Part shown: one piece after another, positions 19,146 to 29,181 of the stretch
Layout: each line of letters starts with the position of its first letter
How positions within the stretch are numbered: the first letter of the stretch is position 1
Source: a cyanobacterium endosymbiont of Epithemia clementina EcSB
Lineage (GTDB): Bacteria > Cyanobacteriota > Cyanobacteriia > Cyanobacteriales > Microcystaceae
Direction: 5' to 3'
Assembly (NCBI RefSeq): GCF_029919255.1
Contig: NZ_CP123991.1
Span: 799,110-863,109 of the forward strand
Length of the DNA: 64,000 nt
Position numbers and translations under genes: made by a program
The notes under the pieces: generated by a model
The model's database searches: none
Told to the model about the DNA's origin: nothing
What the model saw: the letters and a program-made list of their open reading frames with translations, nothing else

Positions 19146-20030
19146 ATGACTGATTCAAGTGCCACCGAGATTGGTTTAAGTCTAAAAAAGAAACGAGGTA
19201 GTCCCCGGGCCCTATTTAACAGCTTTTGGACTGCTTTAGCCTCTTTATGTATGATTATTACCCTAATCCCATTAGTCGCGGTTCTTATCTTCGTGATGGT
19301 TCAGGGATTAGGGCAAGTTAACCTGGATTTGTTTACTAAGCTTCCCCCACCGCCTGGACTATCGCAAGGAGGTATTGCTAACGCTATTCTTGGAACCTTA
19401 CTAACTGTAGGTTTAGCGACTCTTATTGCCGTTCCCATTGGGGTACTCACTGCCGTTTATCTATCGGAATTTAGCGCAGGGAATCAAATTGCCCAGTTGG
19501 TTCGTTTTGCGACCAATGTTCTTAGTGGAGTCCCTTCGATTATTGCTGGTATTTTCGCTTATGGTTTATTAGTCGCCACAAAAATCGTCGGTTTTTCCGC
19601 CGTTGCAGGAGGAGTAGCCTTAGCTGTATTGATGTTACCAACTATTATCCGGACAACGGATGAAGCCTTACAACTTGTTCCCCAAGAAATCCGTTGGGCA
19701 GCCTTTGGACTGGGAGCTTATAACTACCAAACAGTCTTAAAAATTGTTCTTCCTGCGGCTGTTCCTGCTATTTTAACTGGAGTAACCTTAGCGATTGCCC
19801 GTGCTGCAGGAGAAACAGCTCCCTTAATTTTTACTGCTTTGTTTTCTAACTTTTGGCCTAAAGGAATCTTTGAACCTATTGCTACTCTATCAGTGTTAGT
19901 TTATAACTATGCCATTGTTCCTTTTAAGCCCCAACAAGAATTAGCTTGGGCAGGGTCCTTAATTTTGGTCTTGTTAGTGTTAATTACCAGTGTAGGTGCT
20001 CGTTGGGCAACTCGACAGAAAACTTATTAA
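19146..20030 (+). CDS. pstA: phosphate ABC transporter permease PstA
   Basis: A 294-residue permease with six membrane segments and the EAA loop EIRWAAFGLGAYNYQTVLKIVLPAAVPAI. It forms the membrane pore with PstC. It begins 62 bases after the pstC stop and ends 33 bases before pstB, an arrangement typical of a single operon. The length and the N-terminal charged segment before the first helix are normal for cyanobacterial PstA. Confidence 0.94.
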   Translation: MTDSSATEIGLSLKKKRGSPRALFNSFWTALASLCMIITLIPLVAVLIFVMVQGLGQVNLDLFTKLPPPPGLSQGGIANAILGTLLTVGLATLIAVPIGVLTAVYLSEFSAGNQIAQLVRFATNVLSGVPSIIAGIFAYGLLVATKIVGFSAVAGGVALAVLMLPTIIRTTDEALQLVPQEIRWAAFGLGAYNYQTVLKIVLPAAVPAILTGVTLAIARAAGETAPLIFTALFSNFWPKGIFEPIATLSVLVYNYAIVPFKPQQELAWAGSLILVLLVLITSVGARWATRQKTY

Positions 20031-20063
20031 TTGATGGTGAACAGTTAATAGTGATAGAGGACT

Positions 20064-20876
20064 TTGATGATAGATAACGAAATTTTGGATTCTATTAAGA
20101 CAGAAACAGTTTTTAGCTTAGAAAATGTTAATATCTTCTACGGAGATTATCGCGCGGTTCGGGATGTTACTTTTACCATTCCCAAGAATAAAGTTACTGC
20201 TTTTATCGGTCCTTCAGGGTGTGGAAAAAGTACTATTCTACGGTGTTTAAATCGACTCAACGATTTAATCGAAATCTTTCACCTAACGGGAACCATTGCC
20301 TATCATGGACAAAATCTCTATGCCCCTGATATTGATCCTGTAGAAGTAAGAAAACGGATCGGAATGGTTTTCCAAAAACCAAATCCTTTCCCAAAAACTA
20401 TTTACGATAACATCGTTTACGGAGCGAGGATAAATAACTATGAGGGAGATCTCGATGAGTTAGTGGAAACTTCCCTAAAACGCTCTGCCCTTTGGGATGA
20501 AGTTAAAGATAAATTACAAAATAATGGCTTTTCTTTATCAGGAGGACAACAACAACGTCTGTGTATTGCGAGAACTATTGCTGCTCAACCGGAAGTAGTT
20601 TTAATGGACGAACCCTGCTCAGCTCTTGACCCTATTTCGACCTTAAAAGTTGAAGAATTAATGCACGAACTTAAGGAACGGTACACTATTGTAATAGTTA
20701 CTCACAACATGCAGCAAGCTACACGAGTAGCTGACTTAACTGCTTTTTTTAATACAGAAGCAACTCAGACAGGAAGCAAGGTGGGTTATCTTGTAGAATA
20801 CGATACAACCGAGACTATTTTCGGTAGTCCTCGTCAACAGGATACCAAAAATTATATTAGTGGCCGATTTGGTTAG
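20064..20876 (+). CDS. pstB: phosphate ABC transporter ATPase PstB (first copy)
   Basis: A 270-residue ATP-binding subunit that powers phosphate import. Walker [11 protein letters not shown]-loop [16 protein letters not shown], signature LSGGQQQRL, Walker [14 protein letters not shown] and the H-loop VTHNMQQA are all intact. An AGAGGA ribosome binding site lies before the ATG. It is followed 91 bases later by a second pstB; the two proteins are clearly related but diverged, so the duplication is not recent. Confidence 0.95.
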   Translation: MMIDNEILDSIKTETVFSLENVNIFYGDYRAVRDVTFTIPKNKVTAFIGPSGCGKSTILRCLNRLNDLIEIFHLTGTIAYHGQNLYAPDIDPVEVRKRIGMVFQKPNPFPKTIYDNIVYGARINNYEGDLDELVETSLKRSALWDEVKDKLQNNGFSLSGGQQQRLCIARTIAAQPEVVLMDEPCSALDPISTLKVEELMHELKERYTIVIVTHNMQQATRVADLTAFFNTEATQTGSKVGYLVEYDTTETIFGSPRQQDTKNYISGRFG

Positions 20877-20967
20877 AAAAGATGAAGAGAGGAGAATAGG
20901 GAATAGGTAAAAACTATATAGTTAATTTTTACAAACTTCAACATTGTAAGGGAGTTTAACAAAAATC

Positions 20968-21762
20968 ATGGTAGCTGATATAGCAACAGAAACAGTTTTA
21001 AAAACCCAAAAACTTAGTGTTTTTTACGGTACTAATTTAGCCGTAAAGGAGGTTTCCTTAGATATTCCTAAAAATAAAGTGGTAGCTTTTATTGGTCCTT
21101 CAGGTTGCGGAAAAAGTACTGTTCTCCGTTGTTTTAATCGGATGAACGATCTAATCCCCAGTGCTAGAATTGATGGCAAAATAACCTTCAAGGGAAGCGA
21201 TATTTATGCAGATAAAGTTGACCCTATAGACTTACGTTGTCGCATTGGCATGGTATTTCAAAAACCAAATCCTTTTCCCAAATCTATTTACGAAAATATT
21301 GCGTTTGGAGCAAGAATAAATGGATTTAAGGGGGATATGGATGAATTAGTAGAAATATCCTTAAAAAAAGCCGTAATATGGGATGAAACTAAAGATAAAT
21401 TAATGCAAAGTGGGCTTGCTCTATCGGGAGGACAACAACAACGTCTGTGTATTGCGAGAACCATCGCTGTCAAACCAGAAGTAATCTTGATGGATGAACC
21501 ATGTGCCGCCCTTGATCCCATTTCCACCCTTAAAATCGAAGAACTAATTCACGAATTGAAGCAACAATACACTATTGTGATTGTTACTCACAATATGCAA
21601 CAAGCATCACGGGTATCCGATTTTACCGCCTTTTATAATGTAGAAGCTACTGATAAAGAAGAAAAAGTCGGGTATTTAGCAGAATATAACGAAACAAAAG
21701 TTATTTTTCAAAATCCTGCCCAGGAAACAACGAGGGATTATGTAAGTGGACGGTTTGGTTAA
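20968..21762 (+). CDS. pstB: phosphate ABC transporter ATPase PstB (second copy)
   Basis: A 264-residue paralogue of the preceding gene with every ATPase motif intact: [47 protein letters not shown] and VTHNMQQA. The best ribosome binding site candidate is AAGGGAG, 15 bases before the ATG. Tandem pstB genes are common at the end of cyanobacterial pst operons; whether they form homo- or heterodimers is not known to me. That both copies survive here while the second pstS is dead suggests both are still used. No obvious terminator follows. Confidence 0.94.
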   Translation: MVADIATETVLKTQKLSVFYGTNLAVKEVSLDIPKNKVVAFIGPSGCGKSTVLRCFNRMNDLIPSARIDGKITFKGSDIYADKVDPIDLRCRIGMVFQKPNPFPKSIYENIAFGARINGFKGDMDELVEISLKKAVIWDETKDKLMQSGLALSGGQQQRLCIARTIAVKPEVILMDEPCAALDPISTLKIEELIHELKQQYTIVIVTHNMQQASRVSDFTAFYNVEATDKEEKVGYLAEYNETKVIFQNPAQETTRDYVSGRFG

Positions 21763-22024
21763 AACTTGGATAGGCTCTTGGTGTATTTATGTATGGCACT
21801 CAAAAAATCCGATACTTTGCATAGTGGATTAGACACTCCTTAGTATTGAGGAACAATGAATAAGTTTTTATTTGTACCGTAACCTGCCAAAGTCAGTGTT
21901 GTAAATGATTGCACTGTTCGTCCCAAACTTTCGGGAGAGATCAATTGATCTATAGCAGATAAAAATAAGAGATAAGAAAACTAATCTGGATACTTTCTGT
22001 TGTTACTTTTTTCGATCAAAACAA
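21763..22024. other. spacer after the pst operon
   Basis: No gene or RNA is seen. Confidence 0.3.
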
Positions 22025-22566
22025 TTTGATTAGATTAATAGTAAACTAAAAACAAGATTAAGTAACATATCCTCTTTTAATAAAGTCCCATAATCATTTA
22101 ATATTTTGACTTCTCTACCTTATTAATAGATTTCTACTTGTTGATCTTTTAAATTAATTAACTTTTCTAAATATTGTTTAATCATTCATTAATTTTTTTT
22201 ATTTCTTAAGGGTTTTAATCTTCATTAATAGAAGAAATATTTATAGTTCTTTTAGGTTTAAATAGTTCCATTTTTCTAAAGTTATCCAAGCATTATCAGG
22301 GGCTCTATCTACGCCATTGGTGAGCTTAAAACTTTTTAATCAATTGAAAAGTGGATTTTAAATGGATTGTTTTGATATTGATTTCCAATTTTTGCCGTAT
22401 TTACAGTATTTTTCTTTGTTACTTCTCTTATTGATCGCATAATTATAGGGTGTCAATCTAGATTTCTTTCAAATTGTAAATCTCGGTTATCTTCGCAAAG
22501 TTGATGGAATTATTTATTAGTAAGTTTAAAGGACTCAAGCCTAACTTCCAGATGATTAACTCTCAT
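22025..22566 (-). pseudogene. dead Uma2-family (DUF820) nuclease-fold gene
   Basis: Starting at an ATG at 22566, the minus strand reads LESFKLTNK, stop, FHQLCEDNRDLQFERN, stop, PIIM, then GNQYQNNPF, FKLSxxVDRAP-like and AWITLEKWNYLNPK pieces, and near the end LINLKDQQVEIY and LNDYGTLLKEDMLLN. This is the order and spacing of Uma2/DUF820 proteins, which have a PD-(D/E)XK nuclease-like fold and are very numerous in cyanobacteria. Many stops and frameshifts break it. About 190 codons, full family length, can be traced. It lies 21 bases downstream of the CobT-like gene on the same strand. Confidence 0.75.
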
Positions 22567-22587
22567 AGTTATATTGAATATTGATTT

Positions 22588-23688
22588 TTAGTCTTTTTTA
22601 GCACTTACTATAGATTCAATTGCCTGTAGTAATTTTTCCTGATTCCATTGATAGGATAAACTAGCGGCGATTGCACATCCTCCAGCCCCGGCGCCCTCTT
22701 TAACAAACCCTTGTTCGTACACTGATAATTGAGGATAGAAAGACTTAGCAAAACTCAATTGAGTCCCTAACAGGGGTACCTCATTGATCATCTTAGCTAA
22801 TCCTACTGTATCCCCTGTAGAATCTTCGGCGACCCAACGAGTTGTTCCTACTATAATTTGGTCTAGATTAGCTTTATTTTGAAAATTTTTAATAATTGCT
22901 TTTATTAAGGCATAAACTGCTAACATTTGGGTTCCTCCAGCTAAAAGTACTCCTATGCGATGGCTAGCGGTGATTGCCATACCTGCTGCCACAATTTGCA
23001 TAGGATCACCCACTGCGGCAACAAGAGAAAATGGATTAATCGGCTGTAAAATAGGGTAAAGTCCGGCTTTAGTAAGTCCCATTCTAACAATAGACCATTT
23101 TTGCTCATGATTGCATTTAGAATGACTACTATTAACTTTTCCGATGGCATTAAAGCCTAATCCTGTGAGAATGGCCAGGGCAGTAGTAGTTCCTCCCACG
23201 ACACATTCACTCAAAATTAAATAGGAATTGGGGTATTTTCTAGCTATTTTTTCCCCCCATCGCAACCCTTGTTGAAATAGACCATTAATTACAGTTAAAG
23301 GTAAAGCTTTTCCTGTTGTAACACAATTGGCAGTAATACCTTTTAAATTAAAATTAGGAACGGAGGGAGGGAAGGGTAAACCGGCATTAAACAGATAAAT
23401 AGGAATATTAAGAGTTTCTAGAATAGCGCGGGTAATAAATACTGGTGAAACTCCTTTAGTTAAGGGAGGTAAAGGATGTTGATAATGAGATTGAATCCCC
23501 TTAAATAAAAATTCTGCATCGGCGATCGCAGTATATTTTCGGTCTTCTGGCGTAGCCCCAGCCGCAGAAATTCCTGGAATTAATCCTGTCGATGTAAACC
23601 CTAAAATGCAAGCAAAAACTGGCTCATAATTTTGATTAGATTCCAGCCATTGGTTACCTTTTTTTTGTTGTGTATAAACTTGAATCAC
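22588..23688 (-). CDS. CobT-like nicotinate-nucleotide phosphoribosyltransferase family protein (UPF0284)
   Basis: A 366-residue protein of the UPF0284/TIGR00303 group, distant relatives of CobT, the enzyme that activates the lower base in corrinoid assembly. Typical pieces are GISAAGATPEDRKYTAIADAEF, GLPFPP, LSECVVGGTTTALAILTG and the C-terminal GAGAGGCAIAA. Cyanobacteria make pseudocobalamin with adenine as lower base, and this family is the candidate for its activation; that role is inference. cbiD, 7 kb away, supports a retained corrinoid pathway. The DUF2232 gene lies 73 bases upstream on the same strand. A single GCGATCGC octamer (HIP1-type) lies at about 23523-23530. Confidence 0.82.
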   Translation of the reverse strand: MIQVYTQQKKGNQWLESNQNYEPVFACILGFTSTGLIPGISAAGATPEDRKYTAIADAEFLFKGIQSHYQHPLPPLTKGVSPVFITRAILETLNIPIYLFNAGLPFPPSVPNFNLKGITANCVTTGKALPLTVINGLFQQGLRWGEKIARKYPNSYLILSECVVGGTTTALAILTGLGFNAIGKVNSSHSKCNHEQKWSIVRMGLTKAGLYPILQPINPFSLVAAVGDPMQIVAAGMAITASHRIGVLLAGGTQMLAVYALIKAIIKNFQNKANLDQIIVGTTRWVAEDSTGDTVGLAKMINEVPLLGTQLSFAKSFYPQLSVYEQGFVKEGAGAGGCAIAASLSYQWNQEKLLQAIESIVSAKKD

Positions 23689-23761
23689 TTATCTTTAGAT
23701 ACCCATTAAAAAAATAAATCTAAAAATCGCCTTTAACCTACTTTAGATCTGTATTAATTAC

Positions 23762-24544
23762 TTATTGCTTATAATCCACAATTATTTGTATCCATCTTGG
23801 AGGTTGAGGGATAGGATTTCCTAGCTTCTCTAATACTAATAAAGCTACTAAATGAACAGCAGATAAATAGATTAAACTATTTAAAATAACTAATCCAATA
23901 GTCAGTAACTGAATCAAAGAAAAACTAGGTTGAGATAAAATTCCTGATTTAATAAATAACCATTGAGCCAATTCAGTAATTTGGATAATCATATACTGCC
24001 ATAAATCTTCTCCTAATAAAATTGAAAATAACCAGAAACGAAAAAAGAAGCCAAATGTCCCAATTAACGCCCCTGTTACCATAGAAAATAGCCAACTTGT
24101 CCTCCGTCGCCAACAATACCCCAATTGAACTCCCATCAAACCATAGGGCATCAAAAAAACAACACTACGGGTAGGTCCCATTAAAACTGTTAATAATAAC
24201 CCAGATACTAATGCTCCCATCCAAGCGGCGCGATGTCCCCATCTTAGATAAATTAAAGCAATAGGAATAGGAAAGAAAATTCTTAAAAAAGGACCGAGGG
24301 GAAAATAATAATTAATCAACCAAATTAAGCTACAAGCACTAGCTAAAAAAGCTGTTTCTACTATTGCTAAAGTACTACTTTCTTTAATTTTAGACAGGGA
24401 TAAAGGTTGAACATTTTTGAGGTTAGACACAGGCACAGTAACTGTTTCTTGAGTGTCATCATCAACCCAATTAGACTCACTATTCGTTAAAGCATTAGAT
24501 TCCAAATCAGATCCTGGATTAGCATTATCAGAAGAGTAGTTCAT
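23762..24544 (-). CDS. DUF2232 membrane protein
   Basis: A 260-residue protein. Residues 1-50 are polar and acidic (a DDDTQE-like stretch); then about six membrane segments follow, with the conserved cyanobacterial LGPFLRIFFPIPIALIYLRWGHRAAW and MGPTRSVVFLMPYGLMG regions. It belongs to the DUF2232 group of integral membrane proteins, some of which resemble energy-coupling S-components. It is probably cotranscribed with the CobT-like gene, which raises the idea of a corrinoid-related transport role, but this is only context. Confidence 0.8.
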   Translation of the reverse strand: MNYSSDNANPGSDLESNALTNSESNWVDDDTQETVTVPVSNLKNVQPLSLSKIKESSTLAIVETAFLASACSLIWLINYYFPLGPFLRIFFPIPIALIYLRWGHRAAWMGALVSGLLLTVLMGPTRSVVFLMPYGLMGVQLGYCWRRRTSWLFSMVTGALIGTFGFFFRFWLFSILLGEDLWQYMIIQITELAQWLFIKSGILSQPSFSLIQLLTIGLVILNSLIYLSAVHLVALLVLEKLGNPIPQPPRWIQIIVDYKQ

Positions 24545-24799
24545 TAAAGAAAATCATCTCATTGAAATTTTTAGAACAAACTAAGTAATCATTTGTTCTA
24601 AGTCATACATATTCTAATTTTTCTAGACTTAGTATAATACATATTAGTAGCTAATAACTTCTAAAACTATTATTGTGAGTGTATTCTACAACTTTAAAAA
24701 ATGATTGCTGTAAAAATTAAGTCCTTCTAATTTTGAAATCCTTGCAAAGTAAAACTTTCAGTTTTTAAAATTATGATTTTTTCACAGCTAGTCTCGCGA
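24545..24799. other. upstream region of the DUF2232 gene
   Basis: AT-rich. The piece 24634-24700 resembles 32648-32715 at roughly two bases in three (shared GCTAATAA, CTAAAAC and CAACTT(C/T)AAAAA blocks). No gene. Confidence 0.35.
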
Positions 24800-25330
24800 A
24801 GACTGTATTAGTAATACTACAGAATATCGTGTGTTCCCGTAATTATATCTTTGTTTCTAATTTTGTAAGTGACCGCGTTACGGTTGTCCTCACCAATTCA
24901 CTAATACTACTTAATTCTCGATGTGGTAAGTCAGTAATTTTATGTCGTATTTAGTTGTTTCTCTTCGTCCATTTACTAAAAATAATAGGGTATCAGCTAC
25001 TCGCAATGAACTATCTATCGGTTTTACGTACGTAAACAAGGTCATTGGTTTAGTTACCATAAACGTTGAGCAATCACTTGTGCTCAAGGAATGTCTATTA
25101 CCAGATCTTTATGAAGAAGACTAAGACTAATAAATTTCCAAGTAGGAATACTGCTAACAGTCATAGTTGTTAAGCTAACAGCACCTGTAGAATGAGAAAT
25201 CTCTTCTAAAGTAGTTACTTCTCCTCTATCAATGATATTGAAAGTCACTTTTTTTCCTTCAACACTATGAGTCTGGATTTTTGCCCAATCTTCTTAAGAT
25301 GAGATAAACTGAGCTACTCCAATCATTTTC
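24800..25330 (-). pseudogene. dead Crp/Fnr-family transcriptional regulator
   Basis: The minus strand gives, in broken frames, a cyclic-nucleotide-binding-domain piece (WAKIQTHSVEGKKVTFNIID, then RGEV and LEEISH) near 25170-25290. Downstream, near 24923-24855, is a winged-helix recognition block (HRELSSISELVRTTVTRSLT, then KLE), the layout of Crp/Fnr proteins. Between them RVADTLLFLVNGRRETT fits the helix before the HTH. There are at least four in-frame stops and two frame shifts. Which member it was (NtcA-like or another) cannot be told. A 60-codon plus-strand frame at 24942-25124 is its antisense shadow. Confidence 0.7.
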
Positions 25331-25615
25331 TATAAGAATTACTACATTAAGGAGTTAGCTACAGATAACACAAGATATAATGACAAGTTCCCAATTTTTC
25401 TCCGTTAATCTAGCAAAGAAACAATAATTTTTCCACAATCATTTAATATCGAGGTTTTTATTATAGTGGTAGTTTTTATCTTTTATCTAATACTCAAGCG
25501 GATTTTCGATCTATCTGTTATGCTAAGCCTAGCAAAAATTGTCAGCCTAATTGTTAACTTTTAAAAGTTAGTTTGTTCTGTTTAATTTTTTTTGAGAGAT
25601 CTTTAGCGAGTAACT
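25331..25615. other. upstream region of the actin/Hsp70-like gene
   Basis: May contain the N-terminal remains of the dead Crp/Fnr gene on the minus strand, but I could not define them. No clear promoter motif. Confidence 0.3.
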
Positions 25616-27376
25616 GTGATTTTTCAAGACGATCTTGCCATCTTGATTGCTGACCTTGAGGAAATTCTCTGGGATAGTCAGTTATCAGAAGATTCAGGCG
25701 TGTTGGCCTTCTTAGAGAGAGTACGGTATTATTTGCTCACTCATCAATCTTATTGGAAGCCTGAAAATTATCAAAAAAGGTCTGAAAGACTAACCGAAGA
25801 TATTTTAAAAAGACTAGAGACCCAAATAATACCATGGGTACAATCTGTGGAAAATGACCTAGAAAATTTACGCGACCAAAAACAGTTCCTGCTTCAAGAA
25901 ATTCGGCAGTTAGAACATAAACGAAAACAAATGATGTCTGAGTTTTCAGAAGAGTTAACTATCGGTTGCACTCAAGTTATCGAAGGACAATCTTCTAAGT
26001 CTCAAAAAAGTGACTGTTTCGGTAAGGGTTCCTTAAACAATCTTTCAGTTTCTCCCGAAATGTCTTCAGAAAGGTCAGCAGGTCATATAGAAGCCCTAGG
26101 AAAAATTTTAGACAGTCCTGGACAGGACTTACAAACCTATTCTGATTGTCTAGCTCAAGAAATCGAAAGAATACATAATTTTGGAGAGCAAGGGGAAGCT
26201 AAATTTTTAGCCTATTCTAATCGCTTGCAGCAACAATTAGAAGCAACAGTGGGTAGGACTACCTTAGCTTCGTCACTTCCCAAACAATCTGCCAGGGTAA
26301 AGTCTACTCGGGAAAAATGGTTTTTAGGAATTGATTTGACTTCTGAGCAATTGATGGCTGTTTTGTTGGGATTTAGCGCTAAAATTAGTCCGAATACAGC
26401 AATTTCCACTTTAGAAGAAAAAGTTAACCTTTCGTCAGTTACATCTTCTAATATGATGAATCCTTTAGCTAGATGGAAACCAGCCTTAAAGACTCTCAAA
26501 ACTCAGTTAATGGCTCAAACAACCTCTTTAATTGTAGGGGAAACAGAATATTCTGTAACTCAGATCATGAATAAATTGCAGGGAGTTATTATAGTTTGTC
26601 CTAGTCAATGGAATTTGGTTGATCGCACTCAACTTCAAAGTCTAATCTCAGATATTTACTCTTTGTCCACTTCAGATCAGATTATCTGGGTCCCTAAAGC
26701 AATAGCTGTTGCTTTGAGTTATCTTTCTCTTGCTGAAACAACAACAAACACCTTGATTATTGATGTGGGAGAAACCATGACAGAATTAGCTTTAGTAAAT
26801 GTTAAAAACCCCTTTTCTAGTTTGATTAGTAGACAATTAGACTATGGTTTTCAATCGATCAATCAAGATATTTTATGTCAACTTATTTATCCTCAATGGC
26901 AACCTCAAATCACTAAAATATTTTCCAGTATAGAACCATATTTTCCACAAGTAGGAAGTACTGACTTATCCTTACGTGAAGCTTTTAGTCAAAAATTAAA
27001 AAATCATCCTTTAGGGAATGTTTGTCTAGAAGTAGCTCAGTTAACTCGACTTATTTTAAAACAACAAGATAGTTTTGTTTCTTCGTTAGGAGAAAAGTCT
27101 TGGGGCGTAACTCGTCAGGAATTTATACAGCAGATTGTTACTCACTGGATTGAAAGATTAAATGAAACTTCAAACAGTCTTTTTAGTTTAGGAGAAACTT
27201 CTCAAGATGGAATAGGACAGATTATTATTTTGGGAAAAGAAATAGAGACAGTTGATTATATTTTATCTACTTGGTTACAGAAAAAATTTTTTCATAAAAC
27301 TGTTATTTTAAAGTCCCAAAAACAATTAGAAAATCAACTAACTCAAGGATTAGTTTACATACTGAATTTTATTTAA
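25616..27376 (+). CDS. actin/Hsp70-fold-like protein with N-terminal coiled coil, function unknown
   Basis: A 586-residue soluble protein read from a GTG start. Residues about 75-115 form a coiled coil (LENLRDQKQFLLQEIRQLEH); 120-235 is a low-complexity linker. From about 238 the chain looks like an ASKHA domain: FLGIDLTSEQLMAVLLG resembles the phosphate-1 loop, TLIIDVGETMTELALVNV the phosphate-2 loop, and IIILGKEIETVDYILSTWL the adenosine-binding strand. The loops are degenerate compared with DnaK or FtsA, so ATP binding is uncertain. It converges with radA, 38 bases apart. Members seem confined to cyanobacteria; I know of no assigned role. Confidence 0.6.
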   Translation: MIFQDDLAILIADLEEILWDSQLSEDSGVLAFLERVRYYLLTHQSYWKPENYQKRSERLTEDILKRLETQIIPWVQSVENDLENLRDQKQFLLQEIRQLEHKRKQMMSEFSEELTIGCTQVIEGQSSKSQKSDCFGKGSLNNLSVSPEMSSERSAGHIEALGKILDSPGQDLQTYSDCLAQEIERIHNFGEQGEAKFLAYSNRLQQQLEATVGRTTLASSLPKQSARVKSTREKWFLGIDLTSEQLMAVLLGFSAKISPNTAISTLEEKVNLSSVTSSNMMNPLARWKPALKTLKTQLMAQTTSLIVGETEYSVTQIMNKLQGVIIVCPSQWNLVDRTQLQSLISDIYSLSTSDQIIWVPKAIAVALSYLSLAETTTNTLIIDVGETMTELALVNVKNPFSSLISRQLDYGFQSINQDILCQLIYPQWQPQITKIFSSIEPYFPQVGSTDLSLREAFSQKLKNHPLGNVCLEVAQLTRLILKQQDSFVSSLGEKSWGVTRQEFIQQIVTHWIERLNETSNSLFSLGETSQDGIGQIIILGKEIETVDYILSTWLQKKFFHKTVILKSQKQLENQLTQGLVYILNFI

Positions 27377-27414
27377 ATAAACAATGCACAACAGCTTACA
27401 GAGCTCAATTAATA

Positions 27415-28965
27415 CTAATCCTCTTGTTCTTCATTTTGTTCTTCATTAGAATCTAGTATTTCTTCTCCTAATTTATATTGGGGCGGAATGGCCGCAATAA
27501 TAGCATCAATCACTTTATTAATCGCAATAATTTCTAGTCCGATATCATCAGCAAAAGTCTGACCTTTAGGCACAATTGCTCGTTTAAAGCCTAACTTAGC
27601 TGCTTCTTTAAGACGCAGTTCCATTTGGGACACCAACCGAACTTGTCCCCCTAACCCAACTTCGCCAATCAAGACAGTGCGAGGATCAACCACCCGATCA
27701 CGAAAACTTGCCACCACAGCAATCGCAACTCCCAAGTCAGCGGCAGGTTCTTCCACCCCTAACCCACCGGCGGAGGCCACATAAACATCTAATTTTGATA
27801 ACGGAATCCCTACCCGCTTCTCCAAGACAGCTAAAATCTGTTGTAGGCGACTATAATCAACTCCAGTAGTGGAACGACGAGGGGAAGAATAACTTGTAGG
27901 ACTGACTAATGCTTGCAACTCTACCACTAAAGGACGAGTTCCCTCACAAGCAACCACCGTGGCGGTTCCTGGAGCAAATTCATCACGGTTGCCTAGAAAT
28001 AATTCCGAGGGGTTAAGAACTTCTACTAACCCGTGTTCGGCCATTTCAAAAATTCCGATTTCATGAGTCGCCCCAAAGCGATTTTTAACTGATCTGAGAA
28101 GACGATGGGAAGCATAGCGATCACCCTCAAAATATAGGACTGTATCGACTAAATGTTCAAGCACTCTTGGTCCTGCAATCGCCCCTTCTTTAGTTACGTG
28201 ACCAACAATTAGTAGAGTAATATTCTCCCGTTTAGCTACTTGCATCAAAGCTGAAGTACACTCACGGACTTGGGCGACTGAACCGGGGGCTGAAGTTAAG
28301 GCAGCAAAATAGAGAGTTTGGATACTATCAATAACAGCGACTTGTGGCTTTAACGATTCTAACTCTCGCAGAATTTCTTCCAAATCTGTTTCTGGTAAAA
28401 TGTAAAGGTTAGCATTGGTGTTATTTATCTCTGAATCTGCTGATTTGGGAGGTTTGAGTTCTTGACCATTACTGTCAAAATAAGTGGTCGTTGTCGTTTC
28501 TTTTACCCCTAACCGAGAAGCTCTTAATTTTACCTGTTGTCCTGATTCTTCAGCAGATACATAGAGAATGCGGGGTAATCTTTGGGACAGTTGATTAGCC
28601 GTTTGTAGCAATAGAGTCGATTTTCCGATTCCTGGATCACCTCCAATTAAAACAAGAGAACCAGGAACTACACCCCCACCGAGAACTCGGTCTAATTCCT
28701 CATATCCGGATGGAAACCTAAATTGTTCCTCTTGGGTAATTTCCGAAAACGGAACTGAAATTCGGGGTTTAGGGAACGTGGTGGGAGTATTCTGCGAACG
28801 GGTGTTAGATTGCCATCCTCCCCGTAAAATTCCCCCTGATAGACTGGAGTTAATAACTTGTTCTTCCAGAGTCCCATAAACTCCACAACTAGGGCATTTA
28901 CCAAACCACTGAGGAGATTCTGCGCCACAGGCACTGCAAATATGAATAGTCCGAGATTTTGCCAT
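27415..28965 (-). CDS. radA: DNA repair protein RadA
   Basis: A 516-residue RecA-related protein that drives branch migration in recombinational repair. Motifs in order: N-terminal zinc finger CSAC...CPSC (Cys10, 13, 24, 27), Walker A GGDPGIGKST near residue 100, Walker B VAVIDSIQTL, the RadA-specific KNRFG in RSVKNRFGATHEIG, and a C-terminal Lon-like domain (ASAGGLGVEEPAADLGVAIA). An insert of about 25 residues between Walker A and B (TTTTYFDSNGQELKPPKS) is longer than in proteobacteria. It diverges from rpaB across 226 bases. Confidence 0.95.
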   Translation of the reverse strand: MAKSRTIHICSACGAESPQWFGKCPSCGVYGTLEEQVINSSLSGGILRGGWQSNTRSQNTPTTFPKPRISVPFSEITQEEQFRFPSGYEELDRVLGGGVVPGSLVLIGGDPGIGKSTLLLQTANQLSQRLPRILYVSAEESGQQVKLRASRLGVKETTTTTYFDSNGQELKPPKSADSEINNTNANLYILPETDLEEILRELESLKPQVAVIDSIQTLYFAALTSAPGSVAQVRECTSALMQVAKRENITLLIVGHVTKEGAIAGPRVLEHLVDTVLYFEGDRYASHRLLRSVKNRFGATHEIGIFEMAEHGLVEVLNPSELFLGNRDEFAPGTATVVACEGTRPLVVELQALVSPTSYSSPRRSTTGVDYSRLQQILAVLEKRVGIPLSKLDVYVASAGGLGVEEPAADLGVAIAVVASFRDRVVDPRTVLIGEVGLGGQVRLVSQMELRLKEAAKLGFKRAIVPKGQTFADDIGLEIIAINKVIDAIIAAIPPQYKLGEEILDSNEEQNEEQED

Positions 28966-29181
28966 AATGCCTTTTTTAAGAAAGGTTAAAAAAACTTAAA
29001 AAACCAGCTGGTTCGAGTCCAAAATAATTAGAAAATGATAAGGGGTATGCTGTTTCATTATCCCGTTTAAAATCGTTACTACGGGGAAAAAGATCTATAG
29101 TTATTGACTTAATCATAATGGGAAAGCGATATTCTGAAAACAGAAACGTCGCTATGTAACTTAAAAGTCAGAGATTTTACA

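Noticed and set aside
23523-23530. HIP1 octamer GCGATCGC as evidence of lineage
   Set aside because: Only one copy was noticed and I did not count systematically, so neither enrichment nor depletion can be claimed.
24942-25124. 60-codon plus-strand frame
   Set aside because: It lies antisense to the dead Crp/Fnr gene, whose HTH and domain pieces read on the other strand.
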